64,000 nucleotides of DNA from Pelodictyon phaeoclathratiforme BU-1 (GTDB taxonomy: Bacteria > Bacteroidota > Chlorobiia > Chlorobiales > Chlorobiaceae), in the NCBI RefSeq assembly GCF_000020645.1, contig NC_011060.1:1502501-1566500 (forward strand), written 5' to 3'. The notes under the pieces were generated by a model. The model made no database searches, was not told the origin of the DNA, and was given only the letters and a program-made list of their open reading frames with translations. The translations under genes and the position numbers were made by a program. Shown in pieces: positions 55,660 through 64,000 of the stretch (its first letter is position 1; every line of letters begins with the position of its first letter).

Positions 55660-55711
55660 TTTTTTCTGTTAAGGGTTTATTACAAATGATTGATTATGAA
55701 AAAAATTGTGT

Positions 55712-56047
55712 TCAGCAATGATTACAGCCGAATACCCGATCGGGCCTGAAATAACGCTCAAAAACCGAGTAGGCTTTCCGCCAGTTTTCGCGATGAATGC
55801 AGTAACGAACTTTCGGCGGGTTTATCTCTCCCTGTATCAGGCCTGCCTCAAGCAGAGCTTTCAGATGCTGTGAAATTGTTGACTGCGCCATAGGAATCAG
55901 TTCTGTTAACTCACCGGTAAAACAGCATGTTTGACTGGCAAGAAGCGTCAGTATCTTTACTCTCACCGGATGACTCAGCGCCTTGGCAAAGAGGGCAAGA
56001 GACTCCTCCTCTCCACTGTACTCAACGGTCAACAATGATCTTTGCAT
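55712..56047 (-). CDS. arsR: ArsR-family metalloregulatory repressor
   Basis: 111 residues with a winged helix (FAKALSHPVRVKILTLLA, MAQSTISQHLKALLEAGLI). Candidate As(III)-binding cysteines are the pair in QTCCFTGEL plus the C-terminal pair CNHC. It should repress the leftward cluster and release DNA on metalloid binding. Its position at the head of the cluster is typical. Confidence 0.88.
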   Translation of the reverse strand: MQRSLLTVEYSGEEESLALFAKALSHPVRVKILTLLASQTCCFTGELTELIPMAQSTISQHLKALLEAGLIQGEINPPKVRYCIHRENWRKAYSVFERYFRPDRVFGCNHC

Positions 56048-56243
56048 AATCCTCTTTTTTAGTTCATCGTAAATGTACGATAAGATAACGAAACAATCAA
56101 AAAAAAATCTGCATCAATACCGCCTGAAACCCTCTCTGACGGTATTGATGCGATCGTACAGAGTGATAAAAAAAACGTTTATATCCAGCAACCGAAGGCT
56201 GCCGATTGTTCACCAGAGCAGCAGCAATTCAGTGGATAGCTCA

Positions 56244-56663
56244 CTACGGATTCATTCGTCTCCGCCCTGCTCCCTGCCCTCCGAATCCCCGGCCTCTGCC
56301 CATAGCAGGGTTGTACTGATCCCAGACCCATTCGGCAACAGCCTTCAATTCGACAGCCGACAGTGGACTTGCCGGCATGAGACCAAATCTTGCAATGGCT
56401 CGTGAATCAATAGCGTTTCGCTTGTCTGGTGATTGTAAATACCCAACAAGATGATTGACGCCCTCTGCTTTTGTCTGAAAACGCAAATGATAGTGGGAGG
56501 CAAGAGGAACAATAGGCGGCGCTGATTTTGGTGGTGGGTTAACAGAATGGCAGACACTGCAGTTTCTGATGAAAATCGCTTGACCATCCAGAACATTCGT
56601 CGTGGCATTTGATTCCGTGTTAAACAGTAACCCAACACAAAAAAAAAGAAATAACCGTTTCAT
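56244..56663 (-). CDS. exported c-type cytochrome
   Basis: 139 residues with a signal peptide (MKRLFLFFCVGLLFNTESNA) and one haem site CSVCH (Cys35, Cys38, His39); the sixth ligand may be the Met in GLMPASPLS. The C-terminus is Gly/Arg-rich (GRGRGFGGQGAGRRR). Small monohaem cytochromes are electron carriers in Chlorobi. No partner gene nearby identifies its donor or acceptor. Confidence 0.85.
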   Translation of the reverse strand: MKRLFLFFCVGLLFNTESNATTNVLDGQAIFIRNCSVCHSVNPPPKSAPPIVPLASHYHLRFQTKAEGVNHLVGYLQSPDKRNAIDSRAIARFGLMPASPLSAVELKAVAEWVWDQYNPAMGRGRGFGGQGAGRRRMNP

Positions 56664-56950
56664 GACTCATCAACAATGTTTCCATTAAAGAGGTGTTCTC
56701 ATCATATGGCACAATTACTCCTGAATGATAGCGAAAATTATATCAAATCAAGACACAGACCTCTCCAGTCACCACTCTTCTACCTTGCAGTACCATTGAA
56801 ATTTTGCTCACCAGCGTTATCATACGATACGGTTGCGAAAAATAGTTGTAAGAGAAAGATTGCTTCTCATGAAAAGAGATTGTAACTTCGAGCGATATGT
56901 TGTCTTTTTCTGGCCAGCGAGGCTGGTTCATCTTTTACAAGTGAGAATTT

Positions 56951-57178
56951 ATGGAACAGAATATTGGACAAATCGATAAAAAAATCCGTGTCGGCGTCGG
57001 AGTTGCAATCATACTTGCAGGCTTCGCAACACAGTCGTGGTGGGGAGCTGTTGGAATTGTTCCTCTTCTGACGTCATTTGCAGGTTTTTGTCCCCTTTAT
57101 ACCCTGCTGGGAATTTCGACATGCACAAAAAGTTGCCGCGCTGATAAACCCGGCAAGGGTGGTTCATCGAAATCCTGA
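56951..57178 (+). CDS. DUF2892 small membrane protein
   Basis: 75 residues beginning MEQNIGQIDKKIRVGVGVAI, the DUF2892 pattern (N-x-D-R-x-I-R), with two hydrophobic stretches at 15-30 and 33-55 and a Cys-rich CTKSC loop. Function unknown; the domain is often fused to rhodaneses. A strong hairpin follows at 57187. Confidence 0.8.
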   Translation: MEQNIGQIDKKIRVGVGVAIILAGFATQSWWGAVGIVPLLTSFAGFCPLYTLLGISTCTKSCRADKPGKGGSSKS

Positions 57179-57186
57179 AAATAAAG

Positions 57187-57239
57187 AGATAACAAGCTGT
57201 AAACCATGCGGTTAACGCAACGGGTGCAGCTTGTTATCT
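57187..57239 (+). terminator. 13-bp hairpin after the DUF2892 gene
   Basis: Perfect arms AGATAACAAGCTG and CAGCTTGTTATCT with a 27-base loop, 8 bases past the stop. The following T-tract is weak (TTAGTAATAAT), so it may also work as an mRNA-stabilising structure. Confidence 0.55.
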
Positions 57240-57616
57240 TAGTAATAATCAGGAGTGTCCGCCGACAACGATCCGCATGATGTTGACAGGTTAAACGACG
57301 AATTGAGAGCGTTCCCACAGCAGGTTTTTCCGTCACGTCAAAACTACGCACCCCATACTTATTTGAAATCAAGAGGATATGTGCCTTGTTACGCAGACCA
57401 GGTTTTGAGATTTCACAAGCTATCTTCAGGATATATTCGATCAGCCGCTCTCTGGCAGGTCGCCATGGCATGAGCCATCAAGGGAACAACCTTGACTGCA
57501 AGCGCTATCCCTGAACTCTTATTTCAACAATTACGAAGAAAAAAAGGTAAGGCAAAGAATTAAAAAAATCCCTTGTAAGGAGAGAGAAGAATAAAAGAGG
57601 TGAAATCGATAAAAAA
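57240..57616. other. gap before higA without a recognised gene
   Basis: A 72-codon frame exists (57255-57473, MSADNDPHDVDRLNDE...) but has no family match and no ribosome site; no HigB toxin is visible here, where the canonical order would put it. Confidence 0.5.
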
Positions 57617-57666
57617 ATGGTAACGTGTTTGCGCGCGGTTCACATATTGCAAATGATGGTTACCAT
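57617..57666 (+). promoter_or_regulatory. nested inverted repeat, likely HigA operator
   Basis: ATGGTAAC and GTTACCAT (57617-57624, 57659-57666) enclose TTTGC and GCAAA (57628-57632, 57649-57653), ending 14 bases before the higA ATG. HigA proteins autoregulate through such symmetric sites; binding is inferred. Confidence 0.5.
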
Positions 57667-57680
57667 GAGGAAATTGGACA

Positions 57681-57989
57681 ATGGTTGTTAAAAAATTTTT
57701 GCCGCTTCATCCTGGAACTGTTCTGCTTGAAGAGTTCCTTACACCCATGAATCTCAGCGAAAACAGAATTGCCGAAGATATTCATATCCCTGTTTGGCGA
57801 ATCAACGATATTATTGCCGGGAAACGGTGTATAACCGCCGAAACCGCTCTGCGTCTTGCCCGCTATTTCAGTACCCCGCCCCAGTTCTGGTTTGGACTGC
57901 AGATGGATTATGATCTTAAAGTCGCCCTGAACAATGAGGGTGCAAAGATCGAGCGTGAAATCAAGGCCTATGATGACTCAAGATCATAA
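57681..57989 (+). CDS. higA: HigA-type XRE-family antitoxin/regulator, solitary
   Basis: 102 residues with the HigA opening PLHPGTVLLEEFLTPMNLSE, helix-turn-helix NRIAEDIHIPVWRINDIIAG and ITAETALRLARYFSTPPQFW. Normally paired with a HigB mRNA interferase in front of it, but none is found up to 57240. It may be an orphan antitoxin or a free regulator. Its end is 8 bases from the convergent rmuC stop. Confidence 0.88.
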   Translation: MVVKKFLPLHPGTVLLEEFLTPMNLSENRIAEDIHIPVWRINDIIAGKRCITAETALRLARYFSTPPQFWFGLQMDYDLKVALNNEGAKIEREIKAYDDSRS

Positions 57990-57996
57990 GCCTCGT

Positions 57997-59304
57997 TTAC
58001 TCGCTTTCGACCGCACCATCTTCCGCATCCGCAACAAGGTCTGGCGGTATCTGGCGCGTTACCTTGGCACCGAGCCGGCGAATCTCTTCAACCCTGCCAA
58101 CAAGATTTCCACGTCCCTCTTTCAGCCGTTTCAGAGCCAGATCAAAGGAGTCTGAAACTCCTGAAAGTTTTTTACGTGCTTCTGTCATAGCCTCGACTAC
58201 AAGAAAAACCTGGTCATAAATCCGTCCTGCCTTTTCAGCAATAAGTTCGGCATTGCGGTTTTCATTCTCCCGTCGCCATATCTGTACAATCAGTTTAAGG
58301 GTGATCATCAGCGTTGTGGGACCGCACAAAACCACATCTTTGCCTGCGAGATCGTAAATCAACTCCGGATCATTTTGCATAACGGTCTGCCAGGCTGGTT
58401 CGAGAGGAATGCACATGATAACAAAATCGAGCGTCCGGTTGCCAGCGATACTGCTGTACTCTTTTGCCTGCAGATCGCCAATATGACGCCGCACGGAGTG
58501 CACATGCTCTTTGAGAGCTGTCTGGCGTTGCGGTTCCTGATCGAGAGAACAGAATCGTTCATAAGCTGTCAGCGAGACCTTGGAATCAACTATCACCGCC
58601 TTGTTTCCAGGCAACAGTACCATAAAATCCGGACGTCTGAGTATCCCGTCCTCCGCCCGAAAACTCTCCTGTACCAGGTATTCACGACCTTTTTCAAGAC
58701 CTGAAGCCTCAAAAATCCTTTCAATGATCATCTCACCCCAATCACCCTGCTTTTTCGAGTCACCTTTTATGGCTCGTGCCAGCATGTTGGCCTCATCACT
58801 CACCCTCCCGCTCAACTCCTGCAGTTGACGCACCTGTTCAATGAGGCGTGTGGACTGCTCTGTATCACGGCTATGCACCTCCTCAACCCGTTTGCGAAAA
58901 GAGTCAAGCTGTTCACGCAAGGGTTGCAGAAGAGCATCCATTCGTTCCCGGTTTTCGAGACCAAGCGCCCTGCCCCGCTCCTCAAAAATCCTGTTTGAAA
59001 GATTTTCAAATTCGATTTTCAATCGCGTTTCCGACTCCTGCATAAGAGCTATTTTTTCCGATGAGCTGCGTTGCTCGTTTGCCATATCAGCTTCAAGACG
59101 GGTAAACTGAATCCGCAGGTTTTCGAGTTCCAGGGATTTCGATTCAAGCCGCAAAGTGGATGAACGTGCCTCATCTTCGATACCCTGAAGACGCTGAAGT
59201 TCAATTTTCAGTGGAGCATCCCGCACGATACGATAAGCAACAAAGGCAAGAAGGAGAAAGAGTGGGAGAAAGAGTAAAACAGAGATAGCTGTGGTCATGA
59301 GCAT
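57997..59304 (-). CDS. rmuC: RmuC-family DNA recombination protein
   Basis: A 435-residue protein with an N-terminal membrane helix (residues 5-24), a coiled coil (30-130) and the RmuC nuclease-like domain with KGDSKKQGDWGEMIIERIFE, VIVDSKVSLTAYERF and FVIMCIPLEPA. RmuC limits sequence inversions in E. coli; its PD-(D/E)xK-like core has the Asp-Ser-Lys above. Alone in its transcription unit; the promoter side faces the tRNA-Cys gene. Confidence 0.93.
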   Translation of the reverse strand: MLMTTAISVLLFLPLFLLLAFVAYRIVRDAPLKIELQRLQGIEDEARSSTLRLESKSLELENLRIQFTRLEADMANEQRSSSEKIALMQESETRLKIEFENLSNRIFEERGRALGLENRERMDALLQPLREQLDSFRKRVEEVHSRDTEQSTRLIEQVRQLQELSGRVSDEANMLARAIKGDSKKQGDWGEMIIERIFEASGLEKGREYLVQESFRAEDGILRRPDFMVLLPGNKAVIVDSKVSLTAYERFCSLDQEPQRQTALKEHVHSVRRHIGDLQAKEYSSIAGNRTLDFVIMCIPLEPAWQTVMQNDPELIYDLAGKDVVLCGPTTLMITLKLIVQIWRRENENRNAELIAEKAGRIYDQVFLVVEAMTEARKKLSGVSDSFDLALKRLKEGRGNLVGRVEEIRRLGAKVTRQIPPDLVADAEDGAVESE

Positions 59305-59431
59305 TGCCCGATTTAGGGAATGAAAAGCGGAGACCCTTTTGCCAGAAAATAATGTTTATCCCCAGAGGAGACAAATAAGGGTGTACGGATTTGTAAAGAA
59401 TAACTTTTTTCTTACCTTAACACTCTCGTAA

Positions 59432-59502
59432 CGGCGAAGTGGCCGAGTGGTTAGGCAGAGGTCTGCAAAACCTTCTACAGCGGTTCGAGTCCGCTCTTCG
59501 CC
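59432..59502 (+). tRNA. tRNA-Cys (GCA)
   Basis: A 71-base cloverleaf: acceptor GGCGAAG with CTTCGCC, D-loop GTGGTTAG, anticodon stem GAGGT/ACCTT around loop CTGCAAA giving anticodon GCA, T-loop GTTCGAGTC. CCA is not encoded, so it is added after transcription. The folded stems all pair except one G-T. Confidence 0.95.
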
Positions 59503-59520
59503 TCCCTGATATAAACAGAA

Positions 59521-59547
59521 AAAGCCTGCACTGCGCAGGCTTTTTTT
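59521..59547. terminator. bidirectional intrinsic terminator
   Basis: AAAGCCTGC and GCAGGCTTT (59521-59529, 59535-59543) with a 5-base loop; T-run on the + strand and A/T on the other. It lies 18 bases after tRNA-Cys and 18 bases past the leftward aminotransferase operon, serving both. Confidence 0.85.
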
Positions 59548-59564
59548 GTTATCAGTTTACCAGA

Positions 59565-60722
59565 CTACCCTATCTTTTCCGCACCGGAAACTATAGCGTT
59601 GATCACTCTCTCAATCGTTTCCCCGTCCATCAGCACGGGAATGTTCAGACAAATACTGCTGCGCAGCATAATGCCGGTTTTTGGCCAGAGTGCTTCAAGA
59701 TCGAGACCACGATACCGGTCATACTCTCCAAGAAGGTGTCCCCACACTCCTGCATAGTGCCAGTCGAGGGCTTCCGGCAGAATTTTGGTACCGAAACCAT
59801 GCTCGGTCAGATGCGCTTCAAACTGCAAGGCGGCTTCGCGATCCCTGACCCTGAAAATCAGGGTATCTCCCTGTGAGCCAGCTTCATCACTGAATGGCCT
59901 GAGAATAATGTTATCAAGATGACGGATAGCCTCCTTGATTTTCTTCTTGTTCTCTCTTGACATCGACAGAATCGTATCAATTTTGGCGAGCTGGGCCAGA
60001 CCGATGGCTGCAGTCACTTCGCTGAGACGCAAATTAAGCCCTTTTGAACGCCTCGGATCTTTGCCTCGTGGTAACCCTGGCAAGTGCATATGGCCATGAT
60101 CAGAGAATTCGGCAGCACGGTCATAGATCTCCTTGTCATTGGTCACAATGATTCCACCCTCACCGGTATGAAGCGTTTTGCCTGCATCAAACGAGAACGA
60201 GGCAACACTGCCAATGGTACCAAGCTTCTGCCCTTTATATGAAGCTCCAAGTGCCTGCGCTGCATCCTCAATCAAAATTAGACCGCGTTCCCGGCAGAGA
60301 GCCGAAAGTTCATCCATTTTTGGCGAAGCCCACATGGGAATGGCCACCACCGCTTTTGTCGCAGGAGTAATAGCCTTTTCAACTTCCAGCGGGTCGAGAT
60401 GGTAGGTTTCATCAAGCTCAACCGGCACAGGAACCGCTCCAAGCGCACTGATGGCCTCCACAGGGGCAATAAAGGTCCATGCCGTTGTGATGACCTCATC
60501 ACCGGGAGCAATACCTGCACCGGCAAGAGCACAATGGATAGCAGCCGTGCCCGAAGAAACTGCATGGGCATACTTCACCCCAATCCATGCGGCAAATTTC
60601 TCTTCGAACTCCCTTGTTTTGTAATTCCCCCCGCCGTAACGGTATAAATTGACCTTTTCCCTGCTGAATAGCTCCTGTATTTCAGCCAGTTCTTCACGAC
60701 CGATTAATTCTGCGCCAGCCAT
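59565..60722 (-). CDS. DegT/DnrJ/EryC1/StrS-family sugar aminotransferase
   Basis: A 385-residue PLP enzyme: SGTAAIHCAL (PLP phosphate region), AWTFIAPVEAISALG, IEDAAQALGAS and the Schiff-base Lys182 in SFDAGKTLHTGEGG. It transfers an amino group to a sugar keto group. Together with the neighbouring Fe-dependent dehydrogenase and CMP-sugar synthetase it resembles the KdnA/KdnB route to 8-amino-3,8-dideoxy-octulosonate; exact substrate not proven. Last gene of the leftward operon. Confidence 0.88.
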   Translation of the reverse strand: MAGAELIGREELAEIQELFSREKVNLYRYGGGNYKTREFEEKFAAWIGVKYAHAVSSGTAAIHCALAGAGIAPGDEVITTAWTFIAPVEAISALGAVPVPVELDETYHLDPLEVEKAITPATKAVVAIPMWASPKMDELSALCRERGLILIEDAAQALGASYKGQKLGTIGSVASFSFDAGKTLHTGEGGIIVTNDKEIYDRAAEFSDHGHMHLPGLPRGKDPRRSKGLNLRLSEVTAAIGLAQLAKIDTILSMSRENKKKIKEAIRHLDNIILRPFSDEAGSQGDTLIFRVRDREAALQFEAHLTEHGFGTKILPEALDWHYAGVWGHLLGEYDRYRGLDLEALWPKTGIMLRSSICLNIPVLMDGETIERVINAIVSGAEKIG

Positions 60723-60745
60723 AATATGGTATCCTGCTCTTTTTG

Positions 60746-61876
60746 TTAGGTTAATTGAGAAATAACGGCCACTGCCGATTCTTCGGTAAATTCAACCGGA
60801 TTACCTGAAAAAGATCCTTTCAGTGCTTCCGATGCGTTGTGCGCAAATTCGGTTACGCTTCCCTTGCCGTATCCATAAGGAACAAGGGTAGGTATCTGCA
60901 GTTGACGATAGAGTTCATCCATCTCTTCAAGCAGCTCAATGGTCACCTCTTTTGGTGAAGGGGTCGAACGCATGGGATTAAGAAGGGCATACTTTTCATA
61001 ACCCTGGAGATGGTTGTAGCGCATGACCTCCTTGAGAAAGATTGCTCCGGCAAGACCATGAGGGACACGATGTTTCACTCCAAGATAGTAGGCAAAACCA
61101 TTGGTCGGACCATCTCCGGAGTTCATGAGCGCCACCGTACCGCAAACACTGCCAAGAGCAAGATCAAGACGAGACTCCGCCCGATCAAGCTGGTTCTGCT
61201 GCAAAGCATAAAATGTGCGCTGAAATCCCTCTATAGAAAAAATCCGGCTCAAAGCGGTATGCTTGACCGACCCGAAACTGTCAACGCAGTGAACAAGACT
61301 GTCCATTGCCGAAGCAATCACATTTTCAAGAGGCGCTGTCATAGAGAGTTGCGGATCGATAACCGCTTTTTTCGGGAAATTCTTCCTGCTGTTGATACCC
61401 AGTTTGCGTCCCTCAGCTTCGTCAATAAAAACCGCGTTAAAGCTGACTTCAGCGCCACTGCCCAAAAGTGAGGGAACCGTTACAAGTGGCAGAGGATCAT
61501 TAACCCCGGAAGGAAATCCCTTGAGGGAAAGTGCCGGAACGTTGTTCGTCATAAGCAGGGCTACACCTTTGCCAAGATCGAGAGAGCTTCCGCCACCTAT
61601 GGCAACAAGAGCGTCAGGCGGATTGCTGCGGAAAAATTCAGCTACTGTTTCCAGGTGGGCATAGGTGGGCTCTCCGGCAAATTCGTTGCAGTAGATCACT
61701 GCGTTTGTATAGACGGAGGTAAGATTTTTTAATACGGACTGAAAATAAAGGCTGCCAGCCACATTGGCATCGTAGATGATTCCCGGTTTCTTCACAGATA
61801 ATTGTGAGAGATGCTCATTCAACTTCAGGGCTTCGTTAACCCCGATAACAAGGTCGGTGGATAAAAAGAAATTCAT
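60746..61876 (-). CDS. iron-containing alcohol-dehydrogenase-like protein, KdnB-like
   Basis: 376 residues of the Fe-ADH fold: GGGSSLDLGKG at 95-103 and metal ligands in AMDSLVHCVDS (Asp192, His196) and HRVPHGLAG. It would oxidise a sugar hydroxyl that the DegT enzyme then aminates, as KdnB does for Kdo at C8. The phrase GINSRKNFPKKAVIDPQL recalls KdnB; the assignment rests mainly on the neighbour pair. Confidence 0.78.
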   Translation of the reverse strand: MNFFLSTDLVIGVNEALKLNEHLSQLSVKKPGIIYDANVAGSLYFQSVLKNLTSVYTNAVIYCNEFAGEPTYAHLETVAEFFRSNPPDALVAIGGGSSLDLGKGVALLMTNNVPALSLKGFPSGVNDPLPLVTVPSLLGSGAEVSFNAVFIDEAEGRKLGINSRKNFPKKAVIDPQLSMTAPLENVIASAMDSLVHCVDSFGSVKHTALSRIFSIEGFQRTFYALQQNQLDRAESRLDLALGSVCGTVALMNSGDGPTNGFAYYLGVKHRVPHGLAGAIFLKEVMRYNHLQGYEKYALLNPMRSTPSPKEVTIELLEEMDELYRQLQIPTLVPYGYGKGSVTEFAHNASEALKGSFSGNPVEFTEESAVAVISQLT

Positions 61877-61889
61877 AAAAACGGTAAGT

Positions 61890-62603
61890 CTAATAGTTCT
61901 GTGGAGCTACATCCCGGCCTGCCAGGTTTTTTTTATACAGGTAATATTCAATTAAATCTATTTCCTTGATAGTATCAATCTCCCATGTTTGCCAAAACTC
62001 CATTTCATAGACAGAGAGCTTTTTACCGATTCTGTTGCCAAAGGCGGCAAGAATCTCCGGCTTGAAAAGATAGATTGAACCATTTTCAATAAACTGTGTT
62101 GGACGATCCTGTCGCATACCTCGATTGCGGTAATCGAAATTGACACTTTCCCATTTTCCCGCCCTTGATTCCCACAGGGTAAGATCATCAGCTCTGGTGA
62201 CCGAAATCAGCGAATCGGCCCCTTCCTGACAAAAAAGTGCTACTGCCCGATCAATATCATCAGGTTTGCGCAAGGGTGAGGTTGCCTGTAAAAATACAAT
62301 CATCTCGAGCGGCATGTTGTACTCCCGTTCAATAACAGAGAGCGCATGCATAATGGCCGATTCAGAACTTGCCTTGTCGCCCGCAAGTTCCGACGGACGC
62401 ACAATCACCTCTGCTCCGTATGCGTGTGCTACATCAGCAATAGCCTTGTCATCAGTTGTAACAAAAACCTTTTCAACACTTGTCGAGGCTGATGCCTGCA
62501 AAATGGTCCATGCAAGCAGTGGTTTTCCTGCCACAGGATAAATATTCTTCTCTTTAAGCCCTTTCGACCCGCCTCTTGCAGGAATAATTGCTACCGTATG
62601 CAT
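61890..62603 (-). CDS. CMP-acylneuraminate-synthetase-like cytidylyltransferase
   Basis: 237 residues with the nucleotide-binding opening IIPARGGSKGLKEKNIYPVA and SSESAIMHALSVI, LQATSPLRKPDDIDRA and SLISVTRADD, the acylneuraminate/Kdo cytidylyltransferase family. It would charge an acidic nine- or eight-carbon sugar with CMP. More like NeuA/PseF than KdsB, so the sugar may be a nonulosonate or an amino-Kdo. Confidence 0.85.
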   Translation of the reverse strand: MHTVAIIPARGGSKGLKEKNIYPVAGKPLLAWTILQASASTSVEKVFVTTDDKAIADVAHAYGAEVIVRPSELAGDKASSESAIMHALSVIEREYNMPLEMIVFLQATSPLRKPDDIDRAVALFCQEGADSLISVTRADDLTLWESRAGKWESVNFDYRNRGMRQDRPTQFIENGSIYLFKPEILAAFGNRIGKKLSVYEMEFWQTWEIDTIKEIDLIEYYLYKKNLAGRDVAPQNY

Positions 62604-62624
62604 GGAAAATAGTTGTGTTTTCGT

Positions 62625-63581
62625 TCAGCCATCAATAACCTGCCGACAGACATCAGCAATTCTCCTTGCTGCAGATTTATTCTGCAAAGGGGTAAGCGAT
62701 TTTAGCTCGTCAGGATGCAGACCACAATGCACGATCTTGTTTAGAGCAGACCCTACAAAAATCGTGGATGAAAACTGCGCAATCAGCATTCGGGAGTTGG
62801 CAATCATCTCTTCAGTTCTGCCTTCGCTGAAAACAAGGCTTTCGGGAGCATAACGTTCAATCTCCCGTGTTGCCCGTGCAATATTTTCATTGGGATGCAG
62901 CTTGAAAAGAAGCTGGCTGCCATCGGCCATCGCAAGATATTTCCTGATATTTTTAAGCCGATTTTCATAAATAAACGTCTCACGGTTATCCGATGTGCAG
63001 ACGAGCACATAATCACGATGAGCAAAATCATTCTGAAGATATTGCTCGCAATTATCGAAATTTGGTATGCTGGTCACCTCCAGTTTTGCCGGAGAAACCC
63101 CCTTGCGTATAAAGAGTTCACGATACCCTTCACTGGCAACACAGAACTTTTCGTAGGCATCAGAGAGTCCTGTTGTTGCCGTACCGGCAATCCAGCGAGG
63201 CATCCACTGAAAATTTTTTGCAAGATGGAAAAACACCGTTTCCGGTTCAGTCATACCCTCCTGAACCAAAACAATCCTCTTGCGCCGGATATGCTTCGGT
63301 ACGATGAGATCAGTGCAGGTCACGACAAGATCATAAGCATGTGCAAGACCTCCGATATCAATCGTCAGGTGATTGGAATGGAGATATGCAAGCGTACGGT
63401 TCGATCGCTTGCGCCCCATAATGGTAAATTCAAGCAGCCCCCTGTCGCTGGCAGATCCGAGAATGCCGTCGCTGAAAAAGGGTGAAAAATACTGCTCATA
63501 ATCCGTCAGCCACCCGGCAATCTGATGCATCTGGGTCGTCTGGTTCATCGAACCACAAATAAACAATACTTTCTTTTTCAT
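62625..63581 (-). CDS. glycosyltransferase-like GT-B protein
   Basis: A 318-residue cytoplasmic protein. Rossmann-type N-terminus (KKVLFICGSMNQTTQMHQIA), and a C-terminal half resembling GT-B or CDP-glycerol-transferase folds (LLFKLHPNENIARATREIER, IAQFSSTIFVGSALNKIV). No exact family recognised; context suggests transfer or handling of the CMP-sugar. It starts by ATGA overlap with the next gene. Confidence 0.6.
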   Translation of the reverse strand: MKKKVLFICGSMNQTTQMHQIAGWLTDYEQYFSPFFSDGILGSASDRGLLEFTIMGRKRSNRTLAYLHSNHLTIDIGGLAHAYDLVVTCTDLIVPKHIRRKRIVLVQEGMTEPETVFFHLAKNFQWMPRWIAGTATTGLSDAYEKFCVASEGYRELFIRKGVSPAKLEVTSIPNFDNCEQYLQNDFAHRDYVLVCTSDNRETFIYENRLKNIRKYLAMADGSQLLFKLHPNENIARATREIERYAPESLVFSEGRTEEMIANSRMLIAQFSSTIFVGSALNKIVHCGLHPDELKSLTPLQNKSAARRIADVCRQVIDG

Positions 63582-64000
63582 GAATCTCCCCGACTAACTC
63601 CCTCTGCATCTCGTAGATGAACCCCTGATAAAAACATGATTGCGTACCCAAAGGTGTACCAAAGGAGCTCCTTAAAACGTCTTAAAAGCACAAAAGCGCC
63701 ATAATCCTGAACATTATACAATCCAAGTGCCTGGAAAAAAACACGATAACCTAATTCCTGTATACCGAGTCCTGATGGAATGAAAAAAAAGAAAGCCCGA
63801 AGCATGGTAATGGCAGTATCCATGGAGAGCACCTGTAAAAATGAGATATCAACACCAAGCAAGCGAAGGATAATATAACTCTCGATCGCAAGCATGAACC
63901 AGGCGATAATATAGATGAGCAATACAAGAATCAGCCGTCCTGCAAAAGGGGTATCGAAACTCTTCAACTCAGCATCGGTATCAAGAAATCCACTCTCCCT
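63578..64000 (-). CDS. LPG-synthase-type (UPF0104-like) membrane protein, 5' end outside window
   Basis: C-terminal 140 codons; the frame is open across the window edge at 64000, so the start is missing. Hydrophobic helices with FFFFIPSGLGIQELGYRVFF, ALGLYNVQDYGAFVLLRRF and the tail GVHLRDAEG fit the C-terminal part of lysylphosphatidylglycerol-synthetase-like membrane proteins. Function may be flippase or lipid modification. Its stop overlaps the GT-like gene start. Confidence 0.7.
   Translation of the reverse strand, partial: RESGFLDTDAELKSFDTPFAGRLILVLLIYIIAWFMLAIESYIILRLLGVDISFLQVLSMDTAITMLRAFFFFIPSGLGIQELGYRVFFQALGLYNVQDYGAFVLLRRFKELLWYTFGYAIMFLSGVHLRDAEGVSRGDS

Noticed and set aside
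57255..57473. possible HigB-like toxin before higA
   Set aside because: Lacks the HigB motif set and ribosome site; its distance from higA (200 bases) is also wrong.

Overview
The window looks like chromosome from a green sulfur bacterium (Chlorobiaceae, Chlorobium-like). That assignment is an inference from gene style (RecBCD rather than AddAB, small exported proteins, c-type cytochrome, amino-sugar/nonulosonate-type genes); no rRNA or species marker is present. One tRNA gene (Cys) was found and no CRISPR array.

Left part (1-14.6 kb): a leftward, almost gapless DNA-repair operon recQ(PRTase fusion)-dprA-recC-recB-recD, preceded by a HAD phosphatase, a YccF-type membrane protein and two gene relics (methyltransferase N-terminus, NAD(P)H-binding protein C-terminus).

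14.7-28.4 kb: a plastic accessory region. It has a hicBA pair whose toxin gene is broken by a foreign fragment, an intact YefM/YoeB-like pair, duplicated BRO-N, DUF2442-like and AlbA_2 (COG2865) genes in full and broken copies, a TIR-domain gene, and a type I restriction locus in the order hsdR-AlbA_2-hsdM-small ORF-hsdS. Both AlbA_2 proteins carry in-frame 12-bp tandem repeats in the linker before the C-terminal winged helix.

28.5-35.3 kb: a second methyltransferase relic, an exported PEBP-family protein, an SbcCD-like pair of the YhaN/YhaO type, and 6-phosphofructokinase.

35.9-53.1 kb: the most interesting part, an immunity-like island. On the + strand are three genes: an AAA ATPase with a putative ribokinase-like N-terminus and a C-terminal RyR domain; a protein with two nucleoside-deoxyribosyltransferase-like (NDT-like) motifs; and a SLOG protein with membrane helices of SLATT type. 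After a nested IS256/IS630 scar, the - strand carries a coupled trio (caspase-like protease with two more NDT-like motifs, a TPR-like protein, a DUF900-type alpha/beta hydrolase) and a 1283-residue TIR-STAND-TPR protein. The parts fit the nucleotide-signal sensing and membrane or proteolytic effector logic described for bacterial conflict systems. The exact combination, especially caspase plus tandem NDT-like domains, is what I would test first.

53.4-57.2 kb: an arsenic-type cluster (ArsR, small thioredoxin, permease, ArsC) ending in a decayed acr3, then a c-type cytochrome and a DUF2892 protein. 57.6-59.5 kb: solitary HigA with a likely operator, RmuC and tRNA-Cys. 59.5-64 kb: a leftward sugar-modification operon (DegT aminotransferase, Fe-dependent dehydrogenase, CMP-acylneuraminate-synthetase-like protein, glycosyltransferase-like protein, LPG-synthase-type membrane protein cut by the window edge), resembling the KdnA/KdnB pair for 8-amino-Kdo.
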